NCBI RefSeq assembly: GCF_001517975.1
Contig: NZ_KQ950181.1
Location: 170,891 to 234,890, forward strand
DNA: 64,000 nt
Origin: Thermobifida cellulosilytica TB100
Lineage (GTDB): Bacteria > Actinomycetota > Actinomycetes > Streptosporangiales > Streptosporangiaceae
Direction: 5' to 3'
Shown: positions 7,559 to 16,833 of the stretch, one piece after another
Layout of the letters: every line of letters begins with the position of its first letter
How positions within the stretch are numbered: position 1 is the first letter of the stretch
The notes under the pieces: generated by a model
What the model was told of the DNA's origin: nothing
What the model saw: only the letters and a program-made list of their open reading frames with translations
Databases searched by the model: none
Program-made: the position numbers and the translations under genes

Positions 7559-7759
7559 ATGAAGCTGCGCAAGCTTGGAACGACGTCAGTTGGCGGGAAG
7601 TGCCCTACTCTGTACGAAACGGACAGCGGGGACATCGTCGTGCAGGGCTACCGACTCACCGACGCCGAGGCGCTGGCTCAGTTGGAGGATGTGCTTCCCA
7701 ACGAGACGTTCGTCATCGTTCCTCGAGAACTGATGGTTCGTTTCGCGCCCAAGGAGTAG
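7559..7759 (+). CDS. Small hypothetical protein preceding a DUF6879/XRE pair
   Basis: This 66-residue protein is preceded by a purine-rich GAGGAGGAGAGG run immediately before the ATG. It has no transmembrane segment and no motif I recognise beyond a CPTLY...DSGDIVVQGYRLTD..AL core. Four bases after its stop begins the DUF6879 gene, which in turn overlaps an XRE regulator, so the three are one transcription unit. Similar small proteins often open such trios in actinomycetes, but I cannot name a function. Confidence 0.7.
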   Translation: MKLRKLGTTSVGGKCPTLYETDSGDIVVQGYRLTDAEALAQLEDVLPNETFVIVPRELMVRFAPKE

Positions 7760-7763
7760 CGGT

Positions 7764-8291
7764 ATGCGCGAATACCTGAACGATGACGACTTCACTGCTT
7801 TGTTCCGGTCTTATCGGTACACTGCGTGGCGTCTGGAGACTCGGCGCTACTACGGCAACGTTGGTGAGGACAAGCAGTTCCAGGAGTGGTTGGCGGGGAA
7901 GGACCCCGGAGTCGAGTGGCTCAGACCGTGGCTGGGCATGGTGCGGGAGGAACTCGCCAAGGGGAAGCGGATGGAACGGGTGCGAATCGTCGATAACCCG
8001 CCCTCGGATTACCTGCGCTGGGAACTGTGGGCCACTCCCTACAACCTCGCGGTGGGTGAGGACATCCGCTACCTGTCCCGGGACCACCCTATCGTCGCGG
8101 AACTTCCCGACGAGGATTTCTGGATCTTCGACAGCCGCACCTTGGCGCGGTTCGAGTTCGATGGCGATGATGTCGCCGGCATCTGGCTTGACGACACTCC
8201 TGAAGCTGTTGTGACTGCTCTTGCCGCCCGGGACGCGGCGTGGCACCATGCGCTCACCTACACCGACTACCTGGCGGCAAGGGTGGGATGA
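7764..8291 (+). CDS. DUF6879-family protein
   Basis: A 175-residue soluble protein with ALFRSYRYTAWRLETRRYYG near the N terminus, WLRPWLGMVREELAKGKRMERVRIV, then DYLRWELW..P.N...GEDIRYL and FWIFDSRTLARFEFDG. These are typical of the actinobacterial DUF6879 family, commonly encoded beside XRE-DUF5753 regulators. The stop overlaps the next gene's start (ATGA at 8288-8291), implying translational coupling. The biochemical role is unknown. The regional base composition is clearly less GC-rich than the flanking fad and MMPL genes. Confidence 0.85.
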   Translation: MREYLNDDDFTALFRSYRYTAWRLETRRYYGNVGEDKQFQEWLAGKDPGVEWLRPWLGMVREELAKGKRMERVRIVDNPPSDYLRWELWATPYNLAVGEDIRYLSRDHPIVAELPDEDFWIFDSRTLARFEFDGDDVAGIWLDDTPEAVVTALAARDAAWHHALTYTDYLAARVG

Positions 8292-9127
8292 CCGACTACC
8301 AGACGGCCCGGACCTCCTTGGGGGCGCGGTTACGTGAGATCCGGATGGAGGCCGGGCTGTCAGGGCGGGCGTTGGCCCAAGCCCTGGGGTGGCATCCGTC
8401 AAAAGTGTCCAAGCTGGAGTTGGGCAGGCAGACCGCTTCTGTGGCGGACCTGAAAGCATGGGCGGCGGCCTGTGACGTGCCGGAGACCGCCGCCGAACTG
8501 CTTGCGATGCGCAGGACGCTGGAAACCCACTATGCGAGCTGGCGCCGACAGCTTGCTGGAGGCACCAGGGCCAGACAGGCGACCTTCGTCGACGTGGAGA
8601 GTCGGATGCGTCGACTCCGGGCTTTTGAGACAGCAGTGGTTCCAGGACTGATGCAAACCCCTGACTACGCCCGATACGTCCTGCGTAACGTGGTGGCCCT
8701 ACACGGCGCACCGGACGATGTCGAAGCTGGTGTCCGTACCCGGATGGAACGCGCCCGCGTCCTCGAAGATCCGGGAAAGACGTTCGACATCGTCCTGTGG
8801 GAGCCGGTTCTGTATGCGCGGGTTTGCCCGGGGGAGGTCATGGTTGGCCAGTTGGACCGTATTGCGGAGCTGATCATCCGCAAGGGTTCGATGATCGGGA
8901 TTGTTCCGCTGCACATCCGGCTTCCCGCGATCCCCGAACACGGCTTCTGGATCTTCGACGACGACCGTGTGAATGTGGAGACGGTCGGCGCAGAGCTCTC
9001 CCTCACCGACAACGACGCGATCGAGCCCTACCGCCGGGTCTTTGCGAGGCTCTCCCAGGCAGCATTGCGTGGCCAGGCCGCACTGCGCCTTGTGGCACGG
9101 GCACGGCATCAGCTCGTACCTGTCTGA
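8288..9127 (+). CDS. XRE-family regulator with C-terminal DUF5753
   Basis: This 279-residue protein begins at the ATG overlapping the previous stop. An N-terminal helix-turn-helix (residues ~8-65: LGARLREIRMEAGLSGRALAQ, then HPSKVSKLELG) precedes the DUF5753 domain. That domain shows ALVPGLMQTPDYAR-type features (here VVPGLMQTPDYARYVL) and an acidic C-terminal half with FWIFDDDRVNVETVGAELS. Such proteins pair with small DUF397 or DUF6879 partners in actinomycetes, often acting in development or antibiotic regulation. Being divergent from mccB, it could control the microcin-like genes, but no operator is evident. Confidence 0.88.
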   Translation: MTDYQTARTSLGARLREIRMEAGLSGRALAQALGWHPSKVSKLELGRQTASVADLKAWAAACDVPETAAELLAMRRTLETHYASWRRQLAGGTRARQATFVDVESRMRRLRAFETAVVPGLMQTPDYARYVLRNVVALHGAPDDVEAGVRTRMERARVLEDPGKTFDIVLWEPVLYARVCPGEVMVGQLDRIAELIIRKGSMIGIVPLHIRLPAIPEHGFWIFDDDRVNVETVGAELSLTDNDAIEPYRRVFARLSQAALRGQAALRLVARARHQLVPV

Positions 9128-9169
9128 TGACCGGGGCCGCCGCTGACTCCCCGGGCCGCGGACGGGGAA

Positions 9170-9208
9170 CGGCCCCGCCCCCGGAGGAGAGTCGGGGGAG
9201 CGGGGCCG
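9170..9208 (+). terminator. Bidirectional hairpin between the XRE gene and fadB
   Basis: A GC-rich inverted repeat (9170-9183 with 9193-9208, two extra bases in the right arm) lies in the ~100-bp gap between two convergent genes. It marks the right boundary of the low-GC island. Confidence 0.6.
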
Positions 9209-9233
9209 CGTCCGCGGGGGCGCTGCTACGGGG

Positions 9234-11327
9234 TCACAGCGCCTTCAGGCCGTCGGGGTGGAAGCGGGACCCGTTGACCTTCTCGGAGATGCCGGTGCGG
9301 TCCAGGTACGGGGTGATGCCGCCCAGGTGGAACGGCCAGCCCGCGCCGGTGATCATGCACAGGTCGATGTCGGCGGGCTCGGCCACCACGCCCTCGTCCA
9401 GCATGATCCTGATCTCCCGGGCCAGCGCCTCCAGGGCGCGGTTGAGGATCTCCTCCTCGCTGGACGGGGAGCCGCCGCCGGTGAAGAACGCCCGCACCTC
9501 GGGGTCGATGGTGAAGTCGGGGCCGTAGATCGTGGTCCTGCCCGCCTCCACCAGCGCCTTGAGCTGCTGGGACACCCGGAAGCGGTCGGGGAACGCGGCG
9601 TGCAGGGTCTCGGCCACGTGCAGCGCCACGGCCGGGCCGACCAGTTGCAGGAGCAGCAGCGGCGACATGGGCAGGCCCAGCGGCGCCACCGCGCGGTCGG
9701 CGACCTCCGGCTCGGTGCCCTCCTCGACCGAGGACAGCACCTCGCCCATGAACAGGGTGAGCAGCCGGTTGACCACGAACGCGGGCGCGTCCTTGACCAG
9801 CACCGCGGTCTTCTTCAGCTTCTTGGCGGCGGCGAACGCGGTCGCCAGCGCGGCGTCGTCGGTCCGCTCGCCGCGGATGATCTCCAGCAGCGGCAGCACC
9901 GCCACCGGGTTGAAGAAGTGGAAGCCGACCACGCGCTCGGGGTGCTTCAGGTCCGCGGCCATCTCGGTGACCGACAGCGACGAGGTGTTGGTGGCCAGCA
10001 CCGCCTCGGCCGAGACGTACTCCTCGACCTTGGCGAATACCGACTTCTTGACCGACATCTCCTCGAAGACGGCCTCGATGACGAAGTCGGCGTCGGCGAA
10101 CGCCTCGTACGACAGCGACCCGGTGACCAGGGCTTTGAGCCGGTTGGCCGTGTCGGCGTTGACGCGGCCCTTGGCGAGCAGCTTGTCGACCTCGCCGTGC
10201 ACGTAGCCCACGCCGCGGTCCAGCCGCTCCTGGTCCAGGTCGGTCATGACCACCGGGACGCCCAGGCGGCGGGCGAACAGCAGCGCGAGCTGCCCGGCCA
10301 TCAGGCCCGCGCCCACCACGCCGACCTTGGTGACCGGGCGGGCCAGCGACTTGTCGGGCGCGCCCTTGGGACGGCGGGCGCGCTTCTGCACCAGGTTGAA
10401 CGAGTACAGTCCGGCGCGCAGCTCGTCGCTGAGGATCAGGTCGGCCAGCGCCTCGTCCTCGGCGGCGAAGCCCTCGTCGCGGCTGCGGTTCTTGGCCTCG
10501 GCGACCAGGTCGATCGCGCGCAGCGCGGCGGGGGCGGCGCCGTGCAGCTTGCCCTCCACGGTCCAGCGCGCGGTGGCGACGGCCTGGTCCCACGCCTCGC
10601 CCCGGTCGACCTCGGGACGCTCGACGGTGATGTCGCCCCGGACGACCTTGGCCGCCCAGCGCAGCGACTCCTCCAGGAAGTCGGCGGGCTCGAACAGCGC
10701 ATCGGCGATGCCCATCTCGAACACCTGCGGACCCTTGATGGTCTTATTCTGGGCCAGCGGGTTGTCGATGATCAGCTTCAGCGCCTTCTCCGCGCCGACG
10801 AGGTTGGGCAGCAGGTAGGTGCCGCCCCAGCCGGGCACCAGGCCGAGGAACACCTCGGGCAGCGCGAACGCGGGGACGCCGGAGGAGACGGTGCGGTAGG
10901 TGCAGTGCAGCGCCACCTCCACCCCGCCGCCCATGGCCGCCCCGTTGACGAACGCGAAGGTCGGCACGTTCAGTTCGCCGAGCTTGCGGAACACGTCGTG
11001 GCCGAGCTTGCCGATGGCGCGCGCCTGCTCCCGGTCGGTGATCTTCGGTACGCCGTTGAGGTCGGCGCCCACGGCGAAGATGAACGGCTTGCCGGTGATC
11101 GCCACGGCGACGATGTCGGTGCGCGCGGCGGCGGCGTCGATCGCCTCGCCCAGGCTCAGCAGCCCGGCGGGGCCGAAGGTGTTGGGCTTGGTGTGGTCGT
11201 GGCCGTTGTCCAGGGTGATCAGGACGGCCTTGCCCGCGCCGTAGGGCAGTTCCACGTCGCGGGAGAGCGCCCGGGTGACGACCTCGTCGGCGAACTGCTC
11301 CCGCGCGGCCTCGATCGCGCTGCTCAC
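9234..11327 (-). CDS. fadB: Fused enoyl-CoA hydratase / 3-hydroxyacyl-CoA dehydrogenase (beta-oxidation alpha subunit)
   Basis: A 697-residue bifunctional enzyme. Residues ~1-280 form a crotonase domain with an oxyanion-hole segment (AVGADLNGV, then NGAAMGGGVEVALHC) and PEVFLGLVPGWGGTYLLP. A Rossmann 3-hydroxyacyl-CoA dehydrogenase domain follows (VGVVGAGLMAGQLALLFAR; ATNTSSLSVTEMA; GFHFFNPV, with the catalytic His-Glu region), then C-terminal helical domains. It hydrates enoyl-CoA and oxidises L-3-hydroxyacyl-CoA with NAD+. The start is GTG 11327, overlapping the thiolase stop by 4 bases (GTGA), so it is translationally coupled as the second gene of the fadA-fadB operon. Confidence 0.95.
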   Translation of the reverse strand: MSSAIEAAREQFADEVVTRALSRDVELPYGAGKAVLITLDNGHDHTKPNTFGPAGLLSLGEAIDAAAARTDIVAVAITGKPFIFAVGADLNGVPKITDREQARAIGKLGHDVFRKLGELNVPTFAFVNGAAMGGGVEVALHCTYRTVSSGVPAFALPEVFLGLVPGWGGTYLLPNLVGAEKALKLIIDNPLAQNKTIKGPQVFEMGIADALFEPADFLEESLRWAAKVVRGDITVERPEVDRGEAWDQAVATARWTVEGKLHGAAPAALRAIDLVAEAKNRSRDEGFAAEDEALADLILSDELRAGLYSFNLVQKRARRPKGAPDKSLARPVTKVGVVGAGLMAGQLALLFARRLGVPVVMTDLDQERLDRGVGYVHGEVDKLLAKGRVNADTANRLKALVTGSLSYEAFADADFVIEAVFEEMSVKKSVFAKVEEYVSAEAVLATNTSSLSVTEMAADLKHPERVVGFHFFNPVAVLPLLEIIRGERTDDAALATAFAAAKKLKKTAVLVKDAPAFVVNRLLTLFMGEVLSSVEEGTEPEVADRAVAPLGLPMSPLLLLQLVGPAVALHVAETLHAAFPDRFRVSQQLKALVEAGRTTIYGPDFTIDPEVRAFFTGGGSPSSEEEILNRALEALAREIRIMLDEGVVAEPADIDLCMITGAGWPFHLGGITPYLDRTGISEKVNGSRFHPDGLKAL

Positions 11328-12526
11328 TTGGCGTTCCCTTCCCAGTTGGTGTTCTCCCACAGGACCGTTCCGCCCATGCCCATGCCCACGCACATGGTGG
11401 TCAGGCCGTAGCGGACGTCGGTGCGTTCGGCGAAGAGGCGCGACAGCTGCATCATCAGGCGCACGCCGGAGGAGGCCAGCGGGTGGCCCAGCGCGATCGC
11501 GCCGCCCCACGGGTTGACCCGCGGGTCGTCGTCGGGGATGCCGAAGTGCTCCAGGAAGGCCAGCACCTGCACGGCGAACGCCTCGTTGATCTCGATGAGG
11601 CCGATGTCGTCCATGGTCAGGCCGTTGCGGCGCAGCAGCTTCTCGGTGGCCGGGACCGGGCCGATGCCCATGACCTCGGGATCCACACCGGCGAAGGAGA
11701 AGTCCACCAGGCGCATCTTGGCGGTCAGGCCGAGTTCGGAGGCGACCTCCTCGGCGGCGATGATCGCGCCGGTCGCGCCGTCGTTGAGCCCCGCGGAGTT
11801 GCCCGCGGTCACGTTGCCGTGGGGGCGGAACGGGGTCTTCAGGCCGGCCAGCGCCTCCAGGGTGGTGCTGGGGCGCGGCGGCTCGTCGGCGGTGGCCAGG
11901 CCGTAGCCCTGCTCGGCGCTGCGGACGGCCACCTCCACCAGGTCGGGCTGGATCTTGCCCTCGGCGTAGGCCTTGGCGACCTTCTCCTGGCTGCGCACCG
12001 CGTAGGCGTCGGCGCGCTCCTTGGTGATGGTCGGGTAGCGGTCGTGCAGGTTCTCGGCGGTGTTGCCCATGACCAGGGCGGAGGGGTCCACCAGCTTCTC
12101 GGAGAGGAAACGCGGGTTGGGGTCCACGCCCTCGCCCATGGGGTGGCGGCCCATGTGCTCGACACCGCCGGCGATGGCCACGTCGTAGGCGCCGAAGGAG
12201 ATGCCGGCCGCGGTGGTGGTCACCGCGGTCATCGCGCCCGCGCACATGCGGTCGATGGCGTAGCCGGGGACGCTGCGGGGCAGTCCGGCGAGAATGGCGG
12301 CGCTGCGGCCGATGGTCAGGCCCTGGTCGCCGATCTGGGTGGTGGCGGCGATGGCGACCTCGTCGATGCGCTCAGGGGGCAGCGCGGGGTTGCGGCGCAG
12401 CAGTTCGCGGATGACCCGGACCACCAGGTCATCTGCGCGGGTCTCGGCGTAGAGGCCCTTCCCGGCCTTGCCGAACGGAGTGCGCACCCCGTCGACGAAA
12501 ACGACGTCGCGGGCAGTTCGCGGCAC
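11324..12526 (-). CDS. fadA: Acetyl-CoA acyltransferase (3-ketoacyl-CoA thiolase)
   Basis: A 400-residue thiolase beginning RTARDVVFVDGVRTPFGKAGKG. The nucleophilic Cys lies in DRMCAGAMTAV; the conserved C-terminal motifs are NEAFAVQ, NPWGGAIALGHPLASSG (catalytic His) and LTTMCVGMGMGG (second catalytic Cys). It performs the thiolytic last step of beta-oxidation. I chose GTG 12526, preceded by AAGGAGG at 7-nt spacing, over the ATG at 12574, which lies next to the operator-like repeat. It is the first gene of a two-gene fad operon. Confidence 0.95.
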   Translation of the reverse strand: MPRTARDVVFVDGVRTPFGKAGKGLYAETRADDLVVRVIRELLRRNPALPPERIDEVAIAATTQIGDQGLTIGRSAAILAGLPRSVPGYAIDRMCAGAMTAVTTTAAGISFGAYDVAIAGGVEHMGRHPMGEGVDPNPRFLSEKLVDPSALVMGNTAENLHDRYPTITKERADAYAVRSQEKVAKAYAEGKIQPDLVEVAVRSAEQGYGLATADEPPRPSTTLEALAGLKTPFRPHGNVTAGNSAGLNDGATGAIIAAEEVASELGLTAKMRLVDFSFAGVDPEVMGIGPVPATEKLLRRNGLTMDDIGLIEINEAFAVQVLAFLEHFGIPDDDPRVNPWGGAIALGHPLASSGVRLMMQLSRLFAERTDVRYGLTTMCVGMGMGGTVLWENTNWEGNAK

Positions 12527-12574
12527 GATTGCCCCTCCTTGTTCCAGGCGGATGGCGGAGTTGTCACCACCCAT

Positions 12575-12590
12575 GCTACTCGTCAGTAAC
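12575..12590 (-). promoter_or_regulatory. FadR/TetR-type operator upstream of fadA
   Basis: On the minus strand the sequence is GTTACTGACGAGTAGC, containing TACT-N4-AGTA. It sits about 50 bases before the thiolase start. Almost the same 16-mer, in the same orientation to its gene, precedes the enoyl-CoA hydratase at 41117. A recurring operator before two fatty-acid oxidation genes argues for one acyl-CoA-responsive repressor. Its gene is not identified in the window. Confidence 0.6.
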
Positions 12591-12665
12591 TAATGGTGCG
12601 AGTACGGGAGCGCGCCTTCTTCGGGGTGTTGCGCGGCGGAGGACCGCGGGAGGGGAGCCGCGCGG

Positions 12666-13598
12666 TCAGTACAGGGCGGCGGCGTCGCCGGGCCGCCCCG
12701 CCGCGCGGTAGGCGGCGGCCAGGTCGCGGCGGACGCGCAGCGAGAGCAGCCGGACCTCGGGATCCCCGGCCGCGGCCAGACAGTTGCGGTAGGTCTCCCG
12801 CAGCACGCCGACCGCCTCGTCGGGCCGGTCGGAGTGCACGTAGGACAGCCCCAGCCGGTGGTGGACGGCCAGGGTGCGGGGGTGGCGCGCGCCGAGCCTG
12901 CGGCGGCGCTGGGCCAGCACCGCCCGCAACTGCTCGCGGGACTCGTCCTCGCGGCCCGTCCGGCACAGCGCCAGCGCCAGGCCCAGCCGCCAGGTCTCCG
13001 CCTCCTCGACGGAGAAGGCCGCGTCCCGTTCCAGGGCGCAGCGGTAGTGCGCGACGGCCTCGGCGAACCGGTCGGCGCGTCGGCAGGCCGACGCGAGGCG
13101 GGCGCGGGTGAGCACCGTGTCGGGGTCGTCCTCGCCCAGCCGGGCCGAGCGCTGGTCGAGCAGCCGCCGCCAGTGCTGTGCGGCGTCGGCGAAGCGGGCG
13201 GCGTCCTCGTGGCACAAGGCGAGGTTCTCCCGGACCACCTCGGTCAGCGGGTGCTGTTCGCCCAGCGTCCGCACCGCGTCGTCCAGGGCCCGCGTGAACT
13301 GGGCGGCGGCCTCGTCGCTCCGTCCGGACGCGGCGTACCCGCCCGCCAGGTTGTTGCGTGCGGCGATGGCCTCCGGGTGCTCCTCCCCGTCCCGCGCGAC
13401 ACACTCGGCGAGAGCCCGTTCCAGGACCGCGGTCCGCGCCTGTGCGGGCGCACCGCCCGCCGGAGCGGGGACGTCGGCCGCCGACCCGGGAGGGAGCAGT
13501 CGCCGCAGCGCCCGCCGGGCTGCGGACAGCACGGAGGAGAACCAGGGGAGCAGCGCGCCGGAGCCCGCACCGGTGCCGTCGCGCAGCAGAACAGTCAC
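12666..13598 (-). CDS. Tetratricopeptide-repeat protein
   Basis: A 310-residue protein with at least five TPR-like ~42-residue repeats of the kinesin-light-chain type, such as LAECVARDGEEHPEAIAARNNLAGGY and ALDDAVRTLGEQHPLTEVVRENLAL. The first ~55 residues include a moderately hydrophobic segment, so membrane association is possible. The GTG at 13598 is the start. It probably mediates protein interaction; no partner is evident. It stands alone between the fad operon and RNase D. Confidence 0.75.
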   Translation of the reverse strand: MTVLLRDGTGAGSGALLPWFSSVLSAARRALRRLLPPGSAADVPAPAGGAPAQARTAVLERALAECVARDGEEHPEAIAARNNLAGGYAASGRSDEAAAQFTRALDDAVRTLGEQHPLTEVVRENLALCHEDAARFADAAQHWRRLLDQRSARLGEDDPDTVLTRARLASACRRADRFAEAVAHYRCALERDAAFSVEEAETWRLGLALALCRTGREDESREQLRAVLAQRRRRLGARHPRTLAVHHRLGLSYVHSDRPDEAVGVLRETYRNCLAAAGDPEVRLLSLRVRRDLAAAYRAAGRPGDAAALY

Positions 13599-13689
13599 GG
13601 TTCAATAACATCACGGGTGGTGCGGTGCAAGGACGGGAGCGACGGACCCCGGCGTATGGGATTCGCCACTTCCGCTCGCCCGGCCGCCC

Positions 13690-14958
13690 TCACCGCGCCG
13701 CCGACCGCAGCGCCTCGGCCAGCGCCGCCGCGGTCAGCTCGGTCTGCCAGTTGCGGGCCTGGTGCTCGCGCAGGTGGCGGGCCACCGAGTCCGCGTCGAC
13801 CGTCCGGGGCGGCGACCACGCCAGGCGGCGTACCGCGTCCGGCGGCAGCAGGTTCTCCGTCGGCATCACCACCCGCTCCGCGATCTCGGCCACCACGGCG
13901 CGCACCGCGTCGAGCCGACGCGCCGCGGCCGGGTCGCGGTCGGCCCACCGGTTGGTCGGCGGCGGCCCGTCCCCCGGCGGGCTGGGCTGGGGGAGTTCCG
14001 CCGGTCCCATGTCGCGCACCCGGTTGACCGCCTTGATCCACGCCGGGACGTAGCGGCGGGCCAGCCGGACGGTGAACGCCTTGATCTCGGTCAGCTCCTG
14101 GGAGGTACGGGGCATCGCCAAGGCCGCCTCCACGATCGCCGAGTCCTGCAACACCCGCCCCGGGGACAGGTCGCGCTCCCGGGCGATCCGGTCGCGCTCC
14201 AGCCACAGCTCCCGGACCACGCCCAGTCCGCGCTGGCTGCGGACCCGGTGGATGCCGGAGGTGCGCCGCCACGGGTCGGGGCGCGGCTCCTTGGGGGGAG
14301 CGGCCAGCACCGCCGCGAACTCCTCGCGCGCCCACTCCAGCTTGCCCGCCTGGTCCAGCTCGGCCTCCAGCGCGTCGCGCAGCTCGACGAGGACCTCCAC
14401 GTCCAGCGCGGCGTAGCGCAGCCAGTCCTCGGGCAGCGGCCGGGTCGACCAGTCCACCGCGGCGTGCTCCTTGGCCAGCCGGACGCCCAGCACCCGCTCC
14501 ACCATCGTGCCCAGGCCCACCCGCTGGTAGCCCAGCAGCCGACCGGCCAGCTCGGTGTCGAACAGGCGCTGGGGCCGCAGGTTCACCTCGGTCAGGCAGG
14601 GAAGGTCCTGGTGGGCCGCGTGCAGCACCATCTCGGCGTCGGCGATCGCCTCCCGCAGCACCGTCAGGTCGGGGCAGGCGACCGGGTCGACCAGCGCCGA
14701 GCCCGCCCCCTCGCGGCGTAGCTGGACCAGGTAGGCGCGCTGCCCGTAGCGGTATCCCGAGGCGCGCTCGGCGTCCACCGCGACCGGTCCGCTGCCCGCC
14801 GCGAACGCGGCGGCCACGCGCGCCAGCTCCTCCTCGTCGGCGACGACCGGCGGAAGTCCGCCACGGGGCTCGGTCAGCAGGGGGGCCGCGCTCGTCTGCG
14901 CCGAGGTGGTGTCGGGTTCGGGGCCTTCTTCGGTCTTGGAGTTCAGCACGTTCGCCAC
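13690..14958 (-). CDS. rnd: Ribonuclease D-like 3'-5' exonuclease with HRDC domain
   Basis: A 422-residue protein with a DEDD exonuclease domain: [22 protein letters not shown] (first D-x-E), the [10 protein letters not shown] motif, [20 protein letters not shown], and [14 protein letters not shown], which carries the terminal Tyr-x3-Asp of the DEDDy class. An HRDC-like helical domain follows ([20 protein letters not shown]). It trims RNA 3' ends. The GTG at 14958 gives MANVLNS. The order rnd - DUF3000 - hemE is a conserved actinobacterial neighbourhood. Confidence 0.92.
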   Translation of the reverse strand: MANVLNSKTEEGPEPDTTSAQTSAAPLLTEPRGGLPPVVADEEELARVAAAFAAGSGPVAVDAERASGYRYGQRAYLVQLRREGAGSALVDPVACPDLTVLREAIADAEMVLHAAHQDLPCLTEVNLRPQRLFDTELAGRLLGYQRVGLGTMVERVLGVRLAKEHAAVDWSTRPLPEDWLRYAALDVEVLVELRDALEAELDQAGKLEWAREEFAAVLAAPPKEPRPDPWRRTSGIHRVRSQRGLGVVRELWLERDRIARERDLSPGRVLQDSAIVEAALAMPRTSQELTEIKAFTVRLARRYVPAWIKAVNRVRDMGPAELPQPSPPGDGPPPTNRWADRDPAAARRLDAVRAVVAEIAERVVMPTENLLPPDAVRRLAWSPPRTVDADSVARHLREHQARNWQTELTAAALAEALRSAAR

Positions 14959-15015
14959 ACCCCTACGGTATGTGGTTGGCGCCGCCTTCCGGTTGCCGAC
15001 CTCTCAGGCCGGACG

Positions 15016-15591
15016 TCACAGCCGCGGTCTGCGGGAGATGTCGGCCACGTCCACCGGCGGCAGCCCCGCGGCGGTGGAGAGCAGGTCCAGCCAGGCCGCC
15101 GTGTGCGCGGACAGGTCCCCGTCCTCGGTCGGAGTCCAGGAGGCGCGCAGCTCCACCTCGGTCGTCGTGGGCTCACCCGCCTTGAGGCCGAACCCCTCGG
15201 TGGTGGCGCGGGTGACCGTCCCGCTCAGCGCGCGGTGCCCGACGGCCCGGGTCGCCAGAGCCTCGGTCAGCCAGCTCCAGGCCACCTGTCCGAGCAGCGG
15301 GTCGCCGGCCATGTCGGGCTCCAGCTCGGCACTGACATAGGCGACCACCCGGAAGGAGCCCGGCCAGTCCCGGGTGCCCTCGGGGTCGTACAGGACGATC
15401 AGCCGCCCGAAGGCCGCGTCCTCCTCACCGGCGCGCACCGTCGCCGACATCGCCGCCGCGTACGGGGCGAGCCGCCGCGGCGCGGGGATGTCCTCCAACA
15501 CGATCTCAGGCCGCACCGTTCGGGCGCGCAGGCTCGCGACCGCCCGCGCGAACACGGGAGGGGCCTCGTCGGCCCTGCTGTGAGGGGGCAT
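15016..15591 (-). CDS. DUF3000-domain protein
   Basis: A 191-residue protein lying between RNase D and hemE, the canonical place for DUF3000 genes in actinobacteria. Typical segments are [36 protein letters not shown] and [17 protein letters not shown]. No enzymatic motif or membrane span is evident. The ATG at 15589-15591 starts the ORF. The function is unknown. It is transcribed divergently from hemE. Confidence 0.88.
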   Translation of the reverse strand: MPPHSRADEAPPVFARAVASLRARTVRPEIVLEDIPAPRRLAPYAAAMSATVRAGEEDAAFGRLIVLYDPEGTRDWPGSFRVVAYVSAELEPDMAGDPLLGQVAWSWLTEALATRAVGHRALSGTVTRATTEGFGLKAGEPTTTEVELRASWTPTEDGDLSAHTAAWLDLLSTAAGLPPVDVADISRRPRL

Positions 15592-15753
15592 GGTGGAAGC
15601 TCAGCCTTAATCTTTCGGGTCACCGGAAGGGCACGGCACGACGGTGGCACGAGACCCGTTGCGGTTCGCAGACTTTTGTCGGCGTGTCGGAGTTTCGTGA
15701 TGATCTTGGGACATGCCGTACGGTCACCTGGGGAGCATGGCACGATCGGAAGC

Positions 15754-16785
15754 GTGACGCTACAAGACTCTGCTTTCCTCCGGGCCTGTCGGTGCCAGCC
15801 GGTCCCGCACACCCCGGTGTGGTTCATGCGCCAGGCGGGGCGCTCCCTGCCCGAGTACCGCAAGCTCCGCGAGGGCGTGGCGATGCTGGACGCCTGCGCT
15901 CGGCCGGACATGATCGTCGAGATCACCTTGCAGCCGGTGCGCCGCTACGGCGTGGACGCCGCGATCTTCTTCAGCGACATCATGGTCCCGCTCAAGGCCG
16001 TCGGGGTGGACCTGGACATCAAACCCGGCGTCGGCCCGGTCGTGGCCGCACCGGTCCGCGGTCCGGACGACGTGCGGCGCCTGCGCGACCTGGAGCCCGA
16101 CGACGTGCCGTACGTGACCGAGGCGGTCGGGGAGCTGGTCGGCGAGCTCGGTGACCGGCCGCTCATCGGCTTCGCCGGGGGGCCGTTCACGCTCGCCTCC
16201 TACCTGATCGAGGGCGGTCCGTCCCGGCACCACGAGCACACCAAGGCCCTGATGTACGGCGAACCCGCGCTGTGGGCGGAACTGATGCGGCGGCTGTCGG
16301 CCATCACCCTGGAGTTCCTGCGCGTGCAGATCGCCGCGGGCGCCAGCGCGGTGCAGCTGTTCGACTCCTGGGTCGGCGCACTCAGCCCCGAGGACTACCG
16401 GACCAGCGTGCTGCCGTACACGCAGCAGATCTTCGCCCGGCTCGCCGAGTACGACGTGCCCCGCATCCACTTCGGCGTGGGCACCGGGGAGCTGCTCGGG
16501 CTGCTCAGCCAGGCCGGGGCCGACGTGGTCGGCGTGGACTGGCGGGTGCCCCTGGACCGGGCGGTGCAGCGGGTGCAGCCCGACACCGCCCTGCAGGGCA
16601 ACCTCGACCCGGCGGTGCTGTTCGCCTCCTGGCGGGTGGTCGCCGAGCGCACCGACGACGTGCTGGCCCGGGCCGAGGCCGCCGACGGGCACGTGTTCAA
16701 CCTCGGCCACGGGGTGCTGCCCACCACCGACCCGGCCGTGCTGGAACGGCTCGTGGAGTACGTGCACACGCGCACCGCGGGCTGA
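15754..16785 (+). CDS. hemE: Uroporphyrinogen III decarboxylase
   Basis: A 343-residue enzyme that removes four acetate carboxyls from uroporphyrinogen III to give coproporphyrinogen III. Hallmarks are [20 protein letters not shown] near residues 22-41 with the conserved Arg pair, [12 protein letters not shown] (catalytic Asp), [19 protein letters not shown], the FDSWVG motif and a C-terminal FNLGHGVLP. The frame is open further upstream, but the GTG at 15754 ([12 protein letters not shown]) sits where family members begin. Together with cgoX and chdC at 18-20 kb it supplies the late haem pathway. Confidence 0.96.
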   Translation: MTLQDSAFLRACRCQPVPHTPVWFMRQAGRSLPEYRKLREGVAMLDACARPDMIVEITLQPVRRYGVDAAIFFSDIMVPLKAVGVDLDIKPGVGPVVAAPVRGPDDVRRLRDLEPDDVPYVTEAVGELVGELGDRPLIGFAGGPFTLASYLIEGGPSRHHEHTKALMYGEPALWAELMRRLSAITLEFLRVQIAAGASAVQLFDSWVGALSPEDYRTSVLPYTQQIFARLAEYDVPRIHFGVGTGELLGLLSQAGADVVGVDWRVPLDRAVQRVQPDTALQGNLDPAVLFASWRVVAERTDDVLARAEAADGHVFNLGHGVLPTTDPAVLERLVEYVHTRTAG

Positions 16786-16833
16786 GGCCGCGGTGCGCCC
16801 CGGCGCGCACGGACCGGGTCGGCGGGGCCGGGA

